A DNA stretch of 64,000 bases from Lycorma delicatula (Eukaryota; Arthropoda; Insecta; Hemiptera; Fulgoridae), in the NCBI RefSeq assembly GCF_047948215.1, contig NC_134464.1, positions 31,619,020 through 31,683,019 of the forward strand. The letters run 5' to 3'. The position numbers and the translations under genes were made by a program. The notes under the pieces were generated by a model. It was not told where the DNA came from, made no database searches, and worked only from the letters and a program-made list of their open reading frames with translations. This document shows, piece by piece, positions 10,992-21,314 of this stretch (positions within the stretch are counted from its first letter, which is position 1; every line of letters starts with the position of its first letter).

Positions 10992-11815
10992 CGAGGGGTG
11001 GCTGAAATGTAATGCACAAAAGCTCATAACCTGCAAATAAAACAAATATACTGTAAAGTACATTTGCTACAAAAACTTCCATTTATTTTTCCATATATTC
11101 AAAATTTATAGCTAAACATTTTGTCCAACGGTGAAGCAGTTTTCTCATTTCGTTCATGAAGAAGTCTTCCCTTTTTTTATTCATGACCTTCAGTTCATCC
11201 CCCGTGGTGAAATGAAATTACTCTAAAAATTCCTCTTTAATTCTGGAAAGAAATGAAATCCCACGACGCCAAATCTGGTGTGTATGGAGGTTATAAAATA
11301 GTTTCAATTTCACAAGAGCTTCGGTGGTTGCACGCAGTGTGTAATAGAGCAGAATTATCGGTTCCCTGGATTATCGAGCACGATACAAACCTCTCCTAAG
11401 GTATTTTAGAAGCACCAAAAGGAGGTGGAAACACCTCCTTTCGAGGCTTTTCATCAGTCACAAAAACTGGTTGACCCCTGCAAGGTTCATTCTCAATATT
11501 CATTTTACCTGTTCTGATGTTACAGAATTTTATTTTATTTCAATCAATAGTTTCATCACCTTAAACGGCTTTTAGGCGACAATGAATGTTACTACTGTTC
11601 ACTTTAACCACTGTTAAAATTCAGAAACTGTATGTTGTTTTAGAGTTAGCAGGAACACTCGACGCCATAACAATGAAGACTGATAGAAAATGGAGGAGGG
11701 TGAATCAACAAGTTTTGAAACTTTAGTAATAAGAAAACTACAAGATGGTAATACATGTGCGAAATTTTGTTCTCCCGTTACGATGTGGTGTGCATTACGT
11801 TTCAGCTACTTTTCG
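10992..11815 (-). mobile_element. Mariner-family element with both TIRs, internally deleted
   Basis: The ends carry matching inverted repeats: GGCTGAAATGTAATGCAC at 11000-11017 and, read on the minus strand from 11807, AGCTGAAACGTAATGCAC. Both continue outward to a CGA start. A TA lies just outside the right end (11816-11817), and a TA is two bases from the left end (10989-10990), consistent with TA target duplication with slight end decay. At about 820 bp it is shorter than the 1.3 kb usual for mariners. Confidence 0.82.
11030..11690 (-). pseudogene. Mariner transposase relic
   Basis: On the minus strand the order of motifs is that of a mariner transposase. Near 11650-11560 lies HCRLKAV followed by a stop and GDETID (HTH region). 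Near 11500-11440 is GKMNIENEPCRGQPVFVTDEK, the linker. The catalytic core is largely deleted, with DNP...ALLHTA remaining near 11370. Then comes PPYTPDLASWDF near 11285, the block with the third Asp, and WTKCLAINFEYMEK-like sequence near 11085-11125, the C-terminus. Several stops and frameshifts are present, so it is dead. The catalytic first Asp region is missing. Confidence 0.8.
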
Positions 11816-12321
11816 TAACAACACAATTCACCCTTTTCTACACTTCAATTTCATATTTTTAGAAAAATTAAAATTTTTATTCTACTACAAATTTTCAAAA
11901 AGCCTTCTCAAGATATAACAATTTCATTTAAACTGTTTTTCTTCAGCTAGTCTTTCAAAATTAAGAGAGTTAAGATTGCTTCCTTAAATCCATGTTTTTC
12001 TTCCCACAATAAATAAGTTTTCACTTCATCTTGTTACAAAAAAAGCTGACAACACAGTTGTAGCACTTTCCTCATGCGGCTCTTTTCTGATGTACGGCTT
12101 ACACACACAACTTAAATTAAAATATTTATCATTTTATTTAAATATAATATTTTTTCGTTAATTTAATTCAATGATTCTAACCAAAGCGCGCGGGAATACT
12201 GTATTTCATTCATTGTATGGCGGTACTAGCGGCCACTTTAAATACATTTTTACACTTAAAATTATTCATTTATTAAATTTTACCGGTCACCTGTGACGTT
12301 ACAACATAGCGTACGACTAAA

Positions 12322-12600
12322 CAAACCCATTGGGTTGGTCTAGTGGTGAACGCGTCTTCCCATATCAGCTGATTTGGAAGTTAAGAGTTTCAGCGTTCAA
12401 GTCCTAGTATAGCCAGTTACTTTTATACGGATTTGAATACTAGATCGTGGAAACCGGTGTTCATTGGTGGTCGAGTTTCAATTAGCCTAACATCTCAGGA
12501 ACGGTCGAACTGAGACTATACAAGACTACACTTCATTTACACATACATATCATCCTCTGAAGTAGTACCTGACCGGTAATTCCCGGAGGCTAAAAAAGAC
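12322..12600 (+). repeat. tRNA-derived SINE (family S), full length with A and B boxes
   Basis: The head has TGGTCTAGTGG at 12336-12346, a standard RNA polymerase III A box, and CGTTCAAGTCC at 12394-12404, a B box. The body follows with ACTAGATCGTGG and GTCGAACTGAGACT, and the tail ends in CCGGAGGCTAAA near 12590. It is the best preserved head of the four complete copies and sits inside family D. Confidence 0.85.
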
Positions 12601-12604
12601 GTCT

Positions 12605-12715
12605 TATTCTTTCTTTTTCCTTTTTAGCCTCCGGGAATTACCGGTCAGGTACTACTTCCTACTTCAGAGGATGATATGTATGTGTAAATGAAGTGTAGTC
12701 TTGTACAGTCTCAGT
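12605..12715 (-). repeat. Inverted SINE half, forming a hairpin with the preceding SINE
   Basis: From TTTTTAGCCTCCGGGAATTACC to about 12705 the sequence is the near-exact reverse complement of 12522-12596. The arms are about 75 bp, differing mainly by a short duplication (TACTTCC). A GACGTCTT-CTTTC motif occurs between the arms and again at 12724, suggesting a repair-type inverted duplication. Confidence 0.8.
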
Positions 12716-12947
12716 TTGCTTAGACGTCTTTTTCTTTCTTTTTCCAAGCAGCTGCACGTCAGTGCTACACTAGCGCTCCTTGTGATGAGAGGGGGTTTTA
12801 ATGTGGTATATCCACTTATTTTTGGGGTGGAGTTGCAAATGTGCCTAAGAAAAATAAGACCTTAATTAAGCGAAATCTCGAGATACTGAGGGTGACCTTG
12901 CTCTACAGTCTCACTCCCTTGACCTTTGTAAGTTGAAAATTTAATGG

Positions 12948-13510
12948 CATCAATGCCAGTAACCTGACCAAATTTGGTCAAAATCGGTCGAATAGTTCTG
13001 GAAATAAAAGGTGATTTAGGGTGCGACCCTGAACAAAGACAAATACATACGAACATCCGGAAAATTTCCATCCGGTCTTTTGGTTTTTTAGGTTCCTTAG
13101 GTGTCAAAACGTTAAGATCCGGTGAAAACAACATATGTTCAAATTAGACTGATAATTCTTTTTCCCTTTTAGAGCTATAGCGCTAATCTAGACGGAAAAG
13201 TAAAATTATACAACCTAAAACAGGTGTGTTAATTATATATATAAAGTAATCTGACCAAGTTTGGTCAAAATCGGTCCCGTAGTTCTGGAGATATAACGTG
13301 ATTAGAGGCGAACACCGGATGTTAATGTACATACATACATTAACATCCGGAAAATTTCCATCCGGTTTTTTTGAGTTCCTTACGTGTCAAAAAGTGAAGA
13401 TCCGGTGAAAACCGCATATGCCCAAATTGGACTGATTATAATTCTTTCCCTTCTAAAGCTACAGCTCTGTTATATCGCTATTTAGGCGGGAAAATAAAAA
13501 TTCAAATTAG
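12948..13510 (+). repeat. Partial tandem duplication of the family D end (about 290-bp unit)
   Basis: Unit 1 (about 12948-13210) and unit 2 (about 13245-13510) share CTGACCAAGTTTGGTCAAAA-like, TAGTTCTGGA, AACATCCGG and GAAGATCCGGTGAAAAC-like segments in the same order. Unit 2 contains a perfect 14-bp inverted repeat (13315-13328 and 13337-13350, CCGGATGTTAATGT with an 8-base loop) that unit 1 lacks in complete form. Confidence 0.75.
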
Positions 13511-13519
13511 GAATTTTAC

Positions 13520-15411
13520 AACCATAATAAAAAATCATTTAGTTTTCCGATAGATGTGTTGAACAAATACATTAAAAAACGGCTTATATTGATGAATTTT
13601 TTTTATAGTTTCGATAAGTAAAAAAGAATTAATTTTATAAAGTATAAACTATTTTTTTTTTAATGCTAAACTATAATAAAGTGTTAAATTATGGGAAAAT
13701 ATTAATATTACATATAAAATGACTATTAAATAGTAATATAAAATGTGTTATTTTTAAAATTAATTTTTTTTTTAATATTTTCTAAAACAAAGAAATCTAT
13801 ATAATAATAAAAAACCTACCAGGACATAATTTTAACTATTTTAAGATTTCATCTTCTTTTACATTTTTAAGATTCTCTATTTTGTTGCCAAAATGATTTT
13901 TTTTTTTTTTTAAATATTTGAACGGATTAATAATTTTTTTTATATTTTTCTCTCTTGTTAACGATTCTTATTTTACAACTTTAAATTATTAGCTGATATA
14001 TAAAATCTTATACACCAATATTAAATATAATATCGATATTATAATTATGTATCTAAAAATTTACAGGCTATAAAAAGAATTCCAAAGGTTTTTATTTTAG
14101 TGATGTGTGAATATTACCTATGTTATTTCTAAAAGTTATTTAGTTTACAATAAAATATTATAAAAAAACCCTTTATGCAATCAACTGAAGCGTCACTAAC
14201 ACACAATCATAAGACGATGGTAACGTATCTTAGCCTGTTAGTATACGTTACCATCTTAACAGGCTCGTAATCGATATTTTTGTGCCGAGAAACTGAAAAA
14301 CGTGTGCTCAAAACAAAAAAAAATTCATGCGGAAGCCCGTCTTTTCTATTACCACTCTTATACTACTCGTATAGCGTTGGAAAATATACGCTGTGGACTA
14401 CGAGATTGATGGTACAGAACCTTTCAGTCGAATTCTGAAGCAATTCCGCTAATCCATACGTTTTGAAATTTTACATACAGGTTTGTTCCTGTTAAAACAT
14501 ATTAGCAACATTTTCAATTCGCTAAGATGCCTCTAAGTTGATAAGTGAAAAAAAGTCCCTTGAATTTATGCAACAACCTCGTTTACACGCATATTTTCTC
14601 GGCGAAAGAAATTTTAATATGAGGGTATACATTTGGTACTAGAAATTCTGTACAGTAGCGACCGAAGTTTTGGGAAAATTCAGTACTTTTTAACCGGATC
14701 CGAATATTCGGATGAAAATCGCAAATATCTGGAAAACGGTCGATCCTAGCGGTCTGAAAATTTTTTCGACCTCCCTGGTTAACACATGACCGCTCCTAGT
14801 GGTACCCGTCGGATGATAATATTTTCAAGTACCCCCAGGGGGCCGTTCAGAAATTGGGGAGAGGGTGCGATGGGGTACCACTGTAATATCTCGGCAACCT
14901 CTCGTCCGATTTTCACGATTCAAACGGCGTATGTAACAGCAGGTCGAGCGCTAACTGTTTAATGCATTAGCTACAACTCTTGATCGACCGGATCTTGGTT
15001 ATCCGGAAATTAAATCGTTTATCCCTATACTTTGATTGCACTCACCCACCGTAAAACGTAAAGAACCGATCTTTCGCTAAATACCCTCAAACCTGTGCGC
15101 TAGCGCAGTTGTAAAGTATAAACTTATGAAGTAGAAAAAAAATGTAAAACCTAAAGAGTAGGATTCTCATCGCACCCTACTCTGTAAAAACTCACACTGT
15201 AAAAAATATAGGCCATTCATCACGCATATAAAAAAATTGGTAAAAAACATCAAATATTTAATTTGAAGCTATGACTTTCACACAATGTTAAATATCACCA
15301 TCAAAGCTTGTCAAATTAATTCTGAGATACCGTCCTAAAATTATTTTTTACCTTTTACTGCGTTTAATTTAAGAGTGGTGTTGAAAAATTTCGTTTACAT
15401 ATTTTTGTTAC
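13520..15411. other. Unannotated, AT-rich to 14160, then mixed
   Basis: 13520-14160 is AT-rich without a gene. At 14216-14265 two interleaved inverted repeats occur. From 14640 to 15060 the composition is more balanced; the part at 14840-15010 (GGGTACCACTGTAATATCTCGGC and following) is a diverged relative of the Helitron segment at 7650-7830. No open frame of interest. Confidence 0.5.
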
Positions 15412-15709
15412 TTTTTCCCATGTTTAGCCTCCGGTAATCACAGTCAGAAATTACTTCAGAGGATGAATGAGGATGATATGTATGAGTGTAAATGAAGTGT
15501 AGACTTGTACAGTCTCAGTTCGACCATTCCTTAGATATGTGGTAAATTGAAACCCAACCACCAAAGAACACCAATATCCACGATCTAGTATTCAAATCCG
15601 TATAAAAGTGTAACTGCCTTTACTAGGATTTGAACGTTGGAAATCTCGACTTCGAAATCAGCTGATTTGTGAAGACGCATTCACCACTATACCAACCCCG
15701 TGGGTTGGT
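15412..15709 (-). repeat. tRNA-derived SINE (family S)
   Basis: Minus-strand copy. The A box (CCACTATACCA on the plus strand) is at 15684-15694 and the B box (GGATTTGAACG) at 15626-15636. The tail is near 15412-15430 (TTTAGCCTCCGG). It has a small internal duplication (GGATGAATGAGGATGAT) near 15460. No clear target duplication was found. Confidence 0.85.
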
Positions 15710-15769
15710 ATACTATATCTACAAGATTCCTGTTCTTCCAGCCTGGTGGCGATGAATTTCAGAAGTATA

Positions 15770-16080
15770 CCTGATGACGAACCTTTCGTTTTCCTGTTTA
15801 GCCTCCGGTAATTACCGTTCAGATAATACTTCAGAGGATGATATGTATGGGTGTAAATGAAATGTAGTCTTGTAGTCTCAGTTCGACCATTCCTGAGATG
15901 TGAGGTTAATTGAAACCCAACCACCAAAGTACACCCACCGGTATCCACGATCTAGTAATCAAATCCGTATAAAAGTAACTGGCTTTACTAGGACTTGAAC
16001 GCTGGAACTTCCAAATCAGCTGATATAGGAAGACGCGTTCACCACTAGACCAACGCGGTGGGTTCCCTGATGACGAACCT
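15770..16080 (-). mobile_element. tRNA-derived SINE (family S) with perfect 15-bp target duplication
   Basis: The SINE body spans 15785-16065 on the minus strand: A box (CCACTAGACCA) at 16042-16052, B box (GGACTTGAACGC) at 15991-16002, tail at 15785-15800. CCTGATGACGAACCT occurs exactly at 15770-15784 and again at 16066-16080. This duplication proves insertion by target-primed reverse transcription and fixes the element's ends: a tRNA-like head starting near GGAACCCACC and a 3' end just after CTAAACAGGAAAAC. Confidence 0.92.
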
Positions 16081-17859
16081 AGGTGTCAATCTATGCCTGG
16101 GCTACACAATATAAAATTGATGAAAAAAAGATATTCTAAGAATGAAAGACGAATTCTAAGAATGAAAGACGACTGCTCACCCTTATTGTCATTCTAGGCT
16201 ATAAAATAAAGATATTTTAAACGATTGATCTATCGCCGACGATAAGCGTTTTCGCAGGAAAAATTTATTTTACACTCCATGATAATACTTATGAATTATC
16301 AACTCCATGGTAATTATCAATTCGATGGTAATTCTACCATTCGCAGTAGTCAATTTGATATTAATAAAGTTTTAACAAATTAGGCGATTTATAAGAAACA
16401 ACTAATTTTTTTTCTTCTAACGCTATATCGTTAAATCTAAACAACGTTGTAAAACACATTTCTACTTACAGATGTAAAAAAGTTAACATCATTCATCCAG
16501 AGGAAAAATTACAAAAAGTCTTTCTTTAGTGTCTTGTAAGCAAATGAAACGATTAAAATAAATTATATTCTGTACAAAAGCAGATAAGAAACTTAAATTA
16601 TAAGAAAAAGGCCATTAAAGTATTTGAAGTAATAATACTTGTATTAACATATAAAAATAAGATAAAGATATATTTTATAAGTAATCTAAGCATACATAAA
16701 TATATAGTCAACAGGCTATTTAAATATTTTTAAAAATATTCTATAAAAATATGCAACGGCAGTCATAAGAAATCTAAAAATAAAATAAACGTCCCGATTT
16801 TTCAAATTTAACAAAAAATCTGTAAAAAAAATTATTCATTAAAAAAAATAAAGACAAATAAAATCGGTAAAAAGTAAGAACATAATCTGAATACTTGATT
16901 CGTACAAGAACGTGTTTTGTGATAAAATAAGAAACTACAGGGCATGTAAGTATGAACAGTGGAAAATTATAACTGCAACGGGTTTCAACTCTTAAACGAC
17001 ATAGCTTGGTCAGTGAAGTTGTTAAATATTTGTGTTAAGTTACTTTGAGTAAATTTATAACATTCAATAAAATTTATACATAACATAAAAAATAAGGCTT
17101 AAGGCTTAAATAATAAGCCTTTATTATATGACAAGAAGTAATAAATTTAAATCTGTAAGCTATTTTATATTTTTTTTAAATCCAGATGCAAGTAGATAAA
17201 AAAAAAGGAAAAATATACCTTATGAGCAGTTAAAATGACAAGCACAGGCTACTTGTTTTCATTCTGCCCTTTTAATATCAAAAATAGAAATTTTTTAACA
17301 TATTAAATGGAATTATAAAACACAATAACCTCAGATACAGTATTTTCAACACTTTTAATGCAAATTACTCTGGTTTAAAAGTTGACTTTCTTTTAAATAC
17401 GTCTATACGCCTACAAATGTACATAAGCCAACATAACAACTGCCTTTTATAGTGATGAACTAATTGATTTATCCGGTTTCGGTTGGTTAAGGTCTGTACA
17501 AACAGCAGGTCAATCCTGTGGGTCAAGGCTACTGTACAAATTTTTTTTAAGAAGTTTTTTATTTACTTTAATTTTTGCTGCTTCAAACGTTTTTTACAAC
17601 AGGATTTAAAAAAAAAAATTTTAAATTGTGTTAGCAGCTCCAGGTGATTGGTAGTGCTGAGTGACACACAGAACCCAGATTACACAAGAGCTTGTCATTT
17701 ACTTATCATGGATCATTAAATTGATGTGCAATTTGCTGTCAAAACATTACACAAAGAAAAGTGTTGAAGTGTTCAGACTGCGCTTAAGTCGAAAATGTAA
17801 TTTAGGCGTCATAATTGTTGTGTTAATTTGCATATGGAAAAATTTATAGTACTTTGGAA
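16081..17859. other. Unannotated AT-rich stretch
   Basis: A short tandem duplication (ATTCTAAGAATGAAAGACGA, two units) lies at 16134-16173. The short frames at 17661-17849 and elsewhere show no similarity to known proteins. No gene is supported. Confidence 0.5.
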
Positions 17860-19392
17860 AAAAATTCTGATGTGTACACCACATGACTTCCTTGTACGCC
17901 TAGTAAATTACATACACACATTTTTTGCTGCACTTAATTTAAACTTATTTCATTTGAAAGTGAGATATGATCCTCCAATTCTTAAATAATAAAGTGGACA
18001 GTTATACAATTGCTGAAATATTAGTTTTTATTAACATCAAATATTTATAAAATTATTAATTCAACAATCTTACATGAAATATTAGGATACAATAAAAGTG
18101 CCTTTATTACTCGTATTACTAGATCAGTATTATTCGTATCTTCGTGAGTTGCTAATTAACAAAATTGCATATATTAATTTCGATCTTACGGTGTAAATTA
18201 TTCAGTTTTTATTATTGAATTATTTGATGAATAATCAAAAATGAAAAAGAAACAATCATACAGGAAAAAGAAATATAACATGAAGAAATATATAAAAAAA
18301 GACAAGAAGAGGAAAACGATGAAGAATATAAAGAGGAAGAAAATGTTAAAACCGAAGAAAGAATAAAAAGATTAAGAGAAGATGATAAATATAAAGAGGA
18401 AGAAAATTTGAAAACTAGAGAACGTGTTCACAGATTAAGATCAGAAGAATTATTTCAAGCCAAACAGCGTTTAAATGATAGGCAACAAAATCAAATAAAC
18501 GAAATGACGATCAACTTCGACTTAGAAAGAATATTGTCCGACATCACAGGAGTAATAAATTACAAAATAAGAATTTTTTGCAGTTTATTATAAGATCGGG
18601 CATGTATGCCTCAGTGTATATGTGTTCTTGTGAGGGTCTATTTTTCAGTCACTCTGTTGACTTAACTTTAATGTATATAAAATAAAACAGAAATTTAACT
18701 AGAAAATCCAAAAGTAATTCGACTCTTAATGTATAATTTTCAATTCATATTAAATAATCAGATGTTTCACCAAATCTATTACATACATACATACGCGTAA
18801 TAATGCTTATTAAATTACATATACACATTTTTAAAAGTACATCAAATTTTATTTTACTAATAACTTCTGATTTTCTTTTCATAAATAAATCAATATATTT
18901 AAATTAAAATAAATTAAGAAAAAAGGAGATGAAGTCTGATTCGAACCTACGTGCCTTTCCTTGTAAGGTCCAAATATTTAATTAATTAAACTTTAATTTG
19001 GATATAACTCTGTAACCAATACAAATAAGTATCACTTATGTTATATCGTTGAAAAGCTCACAATGAGGACTTATTACTGCAGTAAAGAAAAATACCAAAA
19101 TTCAATTTTTTTTGGATTTTGGGATTTTCTGAACAGTTTTGGTCCAGTCGATTGCAATAAAAAAAGGAGGTGGATGTTACAACAATCCTAAATCCAAAAT
19201 TTCAACATCCTCCTACGGCTAATCGTTTTTGAGTGATGCAAGATACATACGCACATAGTTCGTACTACGGCGTAACGCCGAAACTAGTCAAAATGGATTC
19301 AGAATGGTCAAAATGGATATTTCTGTTGAAATCTAAAAACCGAAATTTTTCGCGATTATAATACATCCTTTATTTCGTGCAAGGAAGTAAAA
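17860..19392 (-). mobile_element. Composite element 2: family A ends around cargo block E
   Basis: The left end (ACATGACTTCCTTGTACGCC near 17881-17900) and the right end (TTCGTGCAAGGAAGTAAAAA near 19373-19393) are the two termini of family A with their inverted 13-base motif. The A body covers about 18800-19392 on the minus strand. Between the ends lies block E (18230-18700), with a repetitive open frame. The same order (A end, E, A body) occurs in reverse at 46738-48120. The left 170 bases also match the reverse complement of 21990-22155. Confidence 0.65.
18279..18593 (+). CDS. Remnant open frame with charged tandem repeats (block E), uncharacterised
   Basis: From the stop at 18276 to the TAA at 18591-18593 the frame is open for about 104 codons, without a convincing ATG at its start. 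It encodes two imperfect repeats of about 21 residues rich in Glu, Lys and Arg (EEYKEEENVKTEERIKRLRE and DKYKEEENLKTRERVHRLRS), then a Gln/Asn-rich part and INFDLERILSDIT. The sequence would form a highly charged helix. The related copy at 47590-47890 (minus strand) has three such repeats and is broken by frameshifts, so this is probably a decayed transposon-encoded domain rather than a host gene. Charged repeats of this sort occur in some transposon proteins; I cannot name the family. Translation is doubtful. Confidence 0.3.
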   Translation, partial: HEEIYKKRQEEENDEEYKEEENVKTEERIKRLREDDKYKEEENLKTRERVHRLRSEELFQAKQRLNDRQQNQINEMTINFDLERILSDITGVINYKIRIFCSLL

Positions 19393-19429
19393 AGGATATA
19401 GAATTTTGAAAAAACAATTTTGAATCAAA

Positions 19430-19995
19430 AAAAAAAGAAAATTTGGGAATCGTTCGTACGCCAGAAGTTATCAAGATTTGTCTTAAGAAGCTCAAATCGT
19501 TCAATTCGTCAAGAACTGCCTGCACAACTATATCGTTCCAATCGTTAAAGAATATTCTTACATCATCAATGTAAGTCGAAAGTCGTCAAGGAACAAAATT
19601 CCAGCCGTCACAGATAAACGAAGACGATGATGAATTCACTATAACCTACGGATGTTGAACAAATTCGATTTCCATCAAAATTATGCTACTTGACTTCTTC
19701 GATGTCCATTATATATGAAAAAAATTACGGGTGATGTTCTATGTCACTGAATGGCATAAACCATACTTTGAAGAATGTTGGTTTGCGAGTATTGTCACGT
19801 CGGATCGGTACGTGATAGCAAGTTAATACCGACCGGTGGAAGAACGCTGGAAACTTTTGTTACGCCAAAACTACGGAAATTTCCTTCCATAAATGATTGA
19901 AAAGGTTGATTTTAACAAGATGAACCAACGTTACATACAACATGAATATCGACAGAAATTGTACGCCAACCGGTTTTTTTGCGAGAAATGGTAAA
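19430..19995 (+). pseudogene. Tc1/mariner-superfamily transposase relic, 5' part
   Basis: The frame near 19445 reads GIVRTPEVIKICLKKLK, the linker just before the second HTH of insect DUF4817-type transposases (canonical VRTPENV). Further on, near 19795-19815, VTSDRYV matches the block after the first catalytic Asp, and near 19910-19950, in another frame, a stop plus QDEPTLHTT is the second catalytic block (canonical QQDGATxHTA), then EIVRQPVFLREMVKLHG. Multiple stops and shifts. The protein breaks off near 19998 and resumes at about 20905. Confidence 0.7.
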
Positions 19996-20004
19996 ATTAC
20001 ATGG

Positions 20005-20880
20005 TTTTTTTTTGGGTGGCGAAAAACGCTTTCGCGTTATCATCGCCCGGAATAATTGGTTTTATAAAAAAATTAAATAAACTAGAACTACTCTAAAAAA
20101 AAAAACAATTAAACTAATATCACAGCTAAAATCTAAAATTTAACTAAAAATAAAAAGAATTTAACAAAGTCCGAGAGGGCTGCAAAGGGCCCCTACTCAT
20201 TTAACAGAAAGACTAAGAAATAACATAAAAACATAACTAACAAATAAAAAAATAAAAAACAACTAAAATATTAAAAATGAAATGAAATAAAACTTAAAAC
20301 TAATATCACATAAAACTTAAAATTAATACCACTAAAAATGGTGCCGGAATCTTAAAAATACGATAAATTTAGTTAAAAGAAACAAAAATAAAAAATAATA
20401 ACAAAACCTATATAAAATTTAAATAAACATAACCAAAATTTAACAAAGTCCGAGAGGGGTGTAAAGGCTCCCTTCTCGGATGACAGAATGAAAAAGCTAA
20501 CACAAAGCCATCAAAATTAAAACAAAAACATTAAAACTCTTCCAATACAAAACATATACGTAACAATATCAAATTTTATGTATAAAATCAAAACTAATGC
20601 AAAAACAGAAACATCCGGTCTAAAACTTCATTATCATTGCCAAAGATTCGACGGATGTTTCTGGGCAAACGTTGCACGGTATCCAAGATCCTTCGTGTTC
20701 TATCAAGATAAATTTTTTCTTGTACGGCTTTATCAACTTAAAAACAACTTAAAATCCAATAACTTCTTCCTTGATAAGCCTCAACCACTTCACAACCTCA
20801 AATACAACCACAACCGAAGCCCCAACTTCAATCACAGTTTGGGATTTTTTGTAGTCACTTACATGCGTATTTGCGACTTT
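20005..20880 (+). mobile_element. LINE 5' fragment with ORF1-like zinc-knuckle remnant, inserted in a transposase relic
   Basis: The block lies between two halves of one transposase. Its 5' part (GGGTGGCGAAAAACGC onward) is A-rich. It has a direct repeat of about 50 bases, AACAAAGTCCGAGAGGG with following sequence, at 20162-20215 and 20441-20490. At 20578 an open frame begins MYKIKTNAKTETSGLKLHYH and continues CQRFDGCFWANVARYPR. This resembles the gag-like ORF1 of Jockey/I-group LINEs (pattern GLK..HCQRF..H...C...PR.VKC), but only part of the zinc knuckle survives. The exact borders are uncertain. Confidence 0.45.
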
Positions 20881-20910
20881 ACAGAACGAACTCTCAGTAG
20901 ATTGCGATAG
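20578..20910 (+). pseudogene. Degenerate gag-like ORF1 fragment
   Basis: A 110-codon frame. Residues 13-35 match the start of a CCHC zinc-knuckle region, with HCQRF kept and later Cys and His positions lost or moved (C at 27, none in the ARYPR segment). The C-terminal half is Asn/Phe-rich and without similarity. The last codons run into the resumed transposase region. The assignment rests on a short motif. Confidence 0.4.
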
Positions 20911-21090
20911 CTTCTACGTTCATCAGATATGTCTAGTTGCGATTTTTCCTTCAGATTTTAATTTGAGGGATAGAGTTTATGAATCGAATCCCCAAACTAT
21001 CGATGAACTGAAGACGAACATTCAAAAAGAAATCTACAGCACTGACATCGTTTTGCGTAAGGAGAATTTCAATATAATTAATCGACAAAA
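20895..21090 (+). pseudogene. Transposase relic, 3' part
   Basis: Near 20910-20955 one frame reads LLRSSDMSSCDFSFR, equivalent to WPPRSPDLTPCDFFLW with the third catalytic acid (DD34D type). After a shift, LRDRVYESNPQTIDELKTNI (20965-21025) is the conserved C-terminal helix of these transposases. It completes the protein begun at 19430. Confidence 0.75.
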
Positions 21091-21314
21091 AAGTGCATCA
21101 CTGTACACTTCGAACAACTTTTGTAAAAATATAAACTGCTAATGAAAATATAGAATTTAATTCAAGCTTTCATTTCATTGAATTAAGTTGCTCTACCGTC
21201 AATTTGTCGTTAAGTGAACTAAAAACTTTATATCATGCGTTCATAAAATTCTTATTTAATACGGAATTTATAGGGCGACTAGAGTATTTTTAATTTACAG
21301 TTACAAAATTATCA

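Larger units (their letters stand above)
12036..13150 (+). repeat. Repeat family D, copy 1, interrupted by a SINE
   Basis: The sequence is the reverse complement of 60070-60815 once the SINE cluster at about 12321-12745 is removed. Shared landmarks include GCTACACTAGCGCTCCTTGTG, AAGAAAAATAAGACCTTAATT (differing by a few bases between copies), TTGACCAAA-type stretches on opposite strands, and CCGGAAAATTTCCATCCGG. No protein-coding similarity was recognised. The class is unknown. Confidence 0.78.

Noticed and set aside
12336..12404. tRNA gene
   Set aside because: A and B boxes are present, but the sequence does not fold into an acceptor stem and the body continues into the SINE.
12862..13134. 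90-codon minus-strand frame in family D
   Set aside because: It covers repeated DNA, has no domain, and the second copy of family D does not keep it open.
15658..15948. 96-codon minus-strand frame
   Set aside because: It crosses the border between two SINEs, so it cannot be an old gene.
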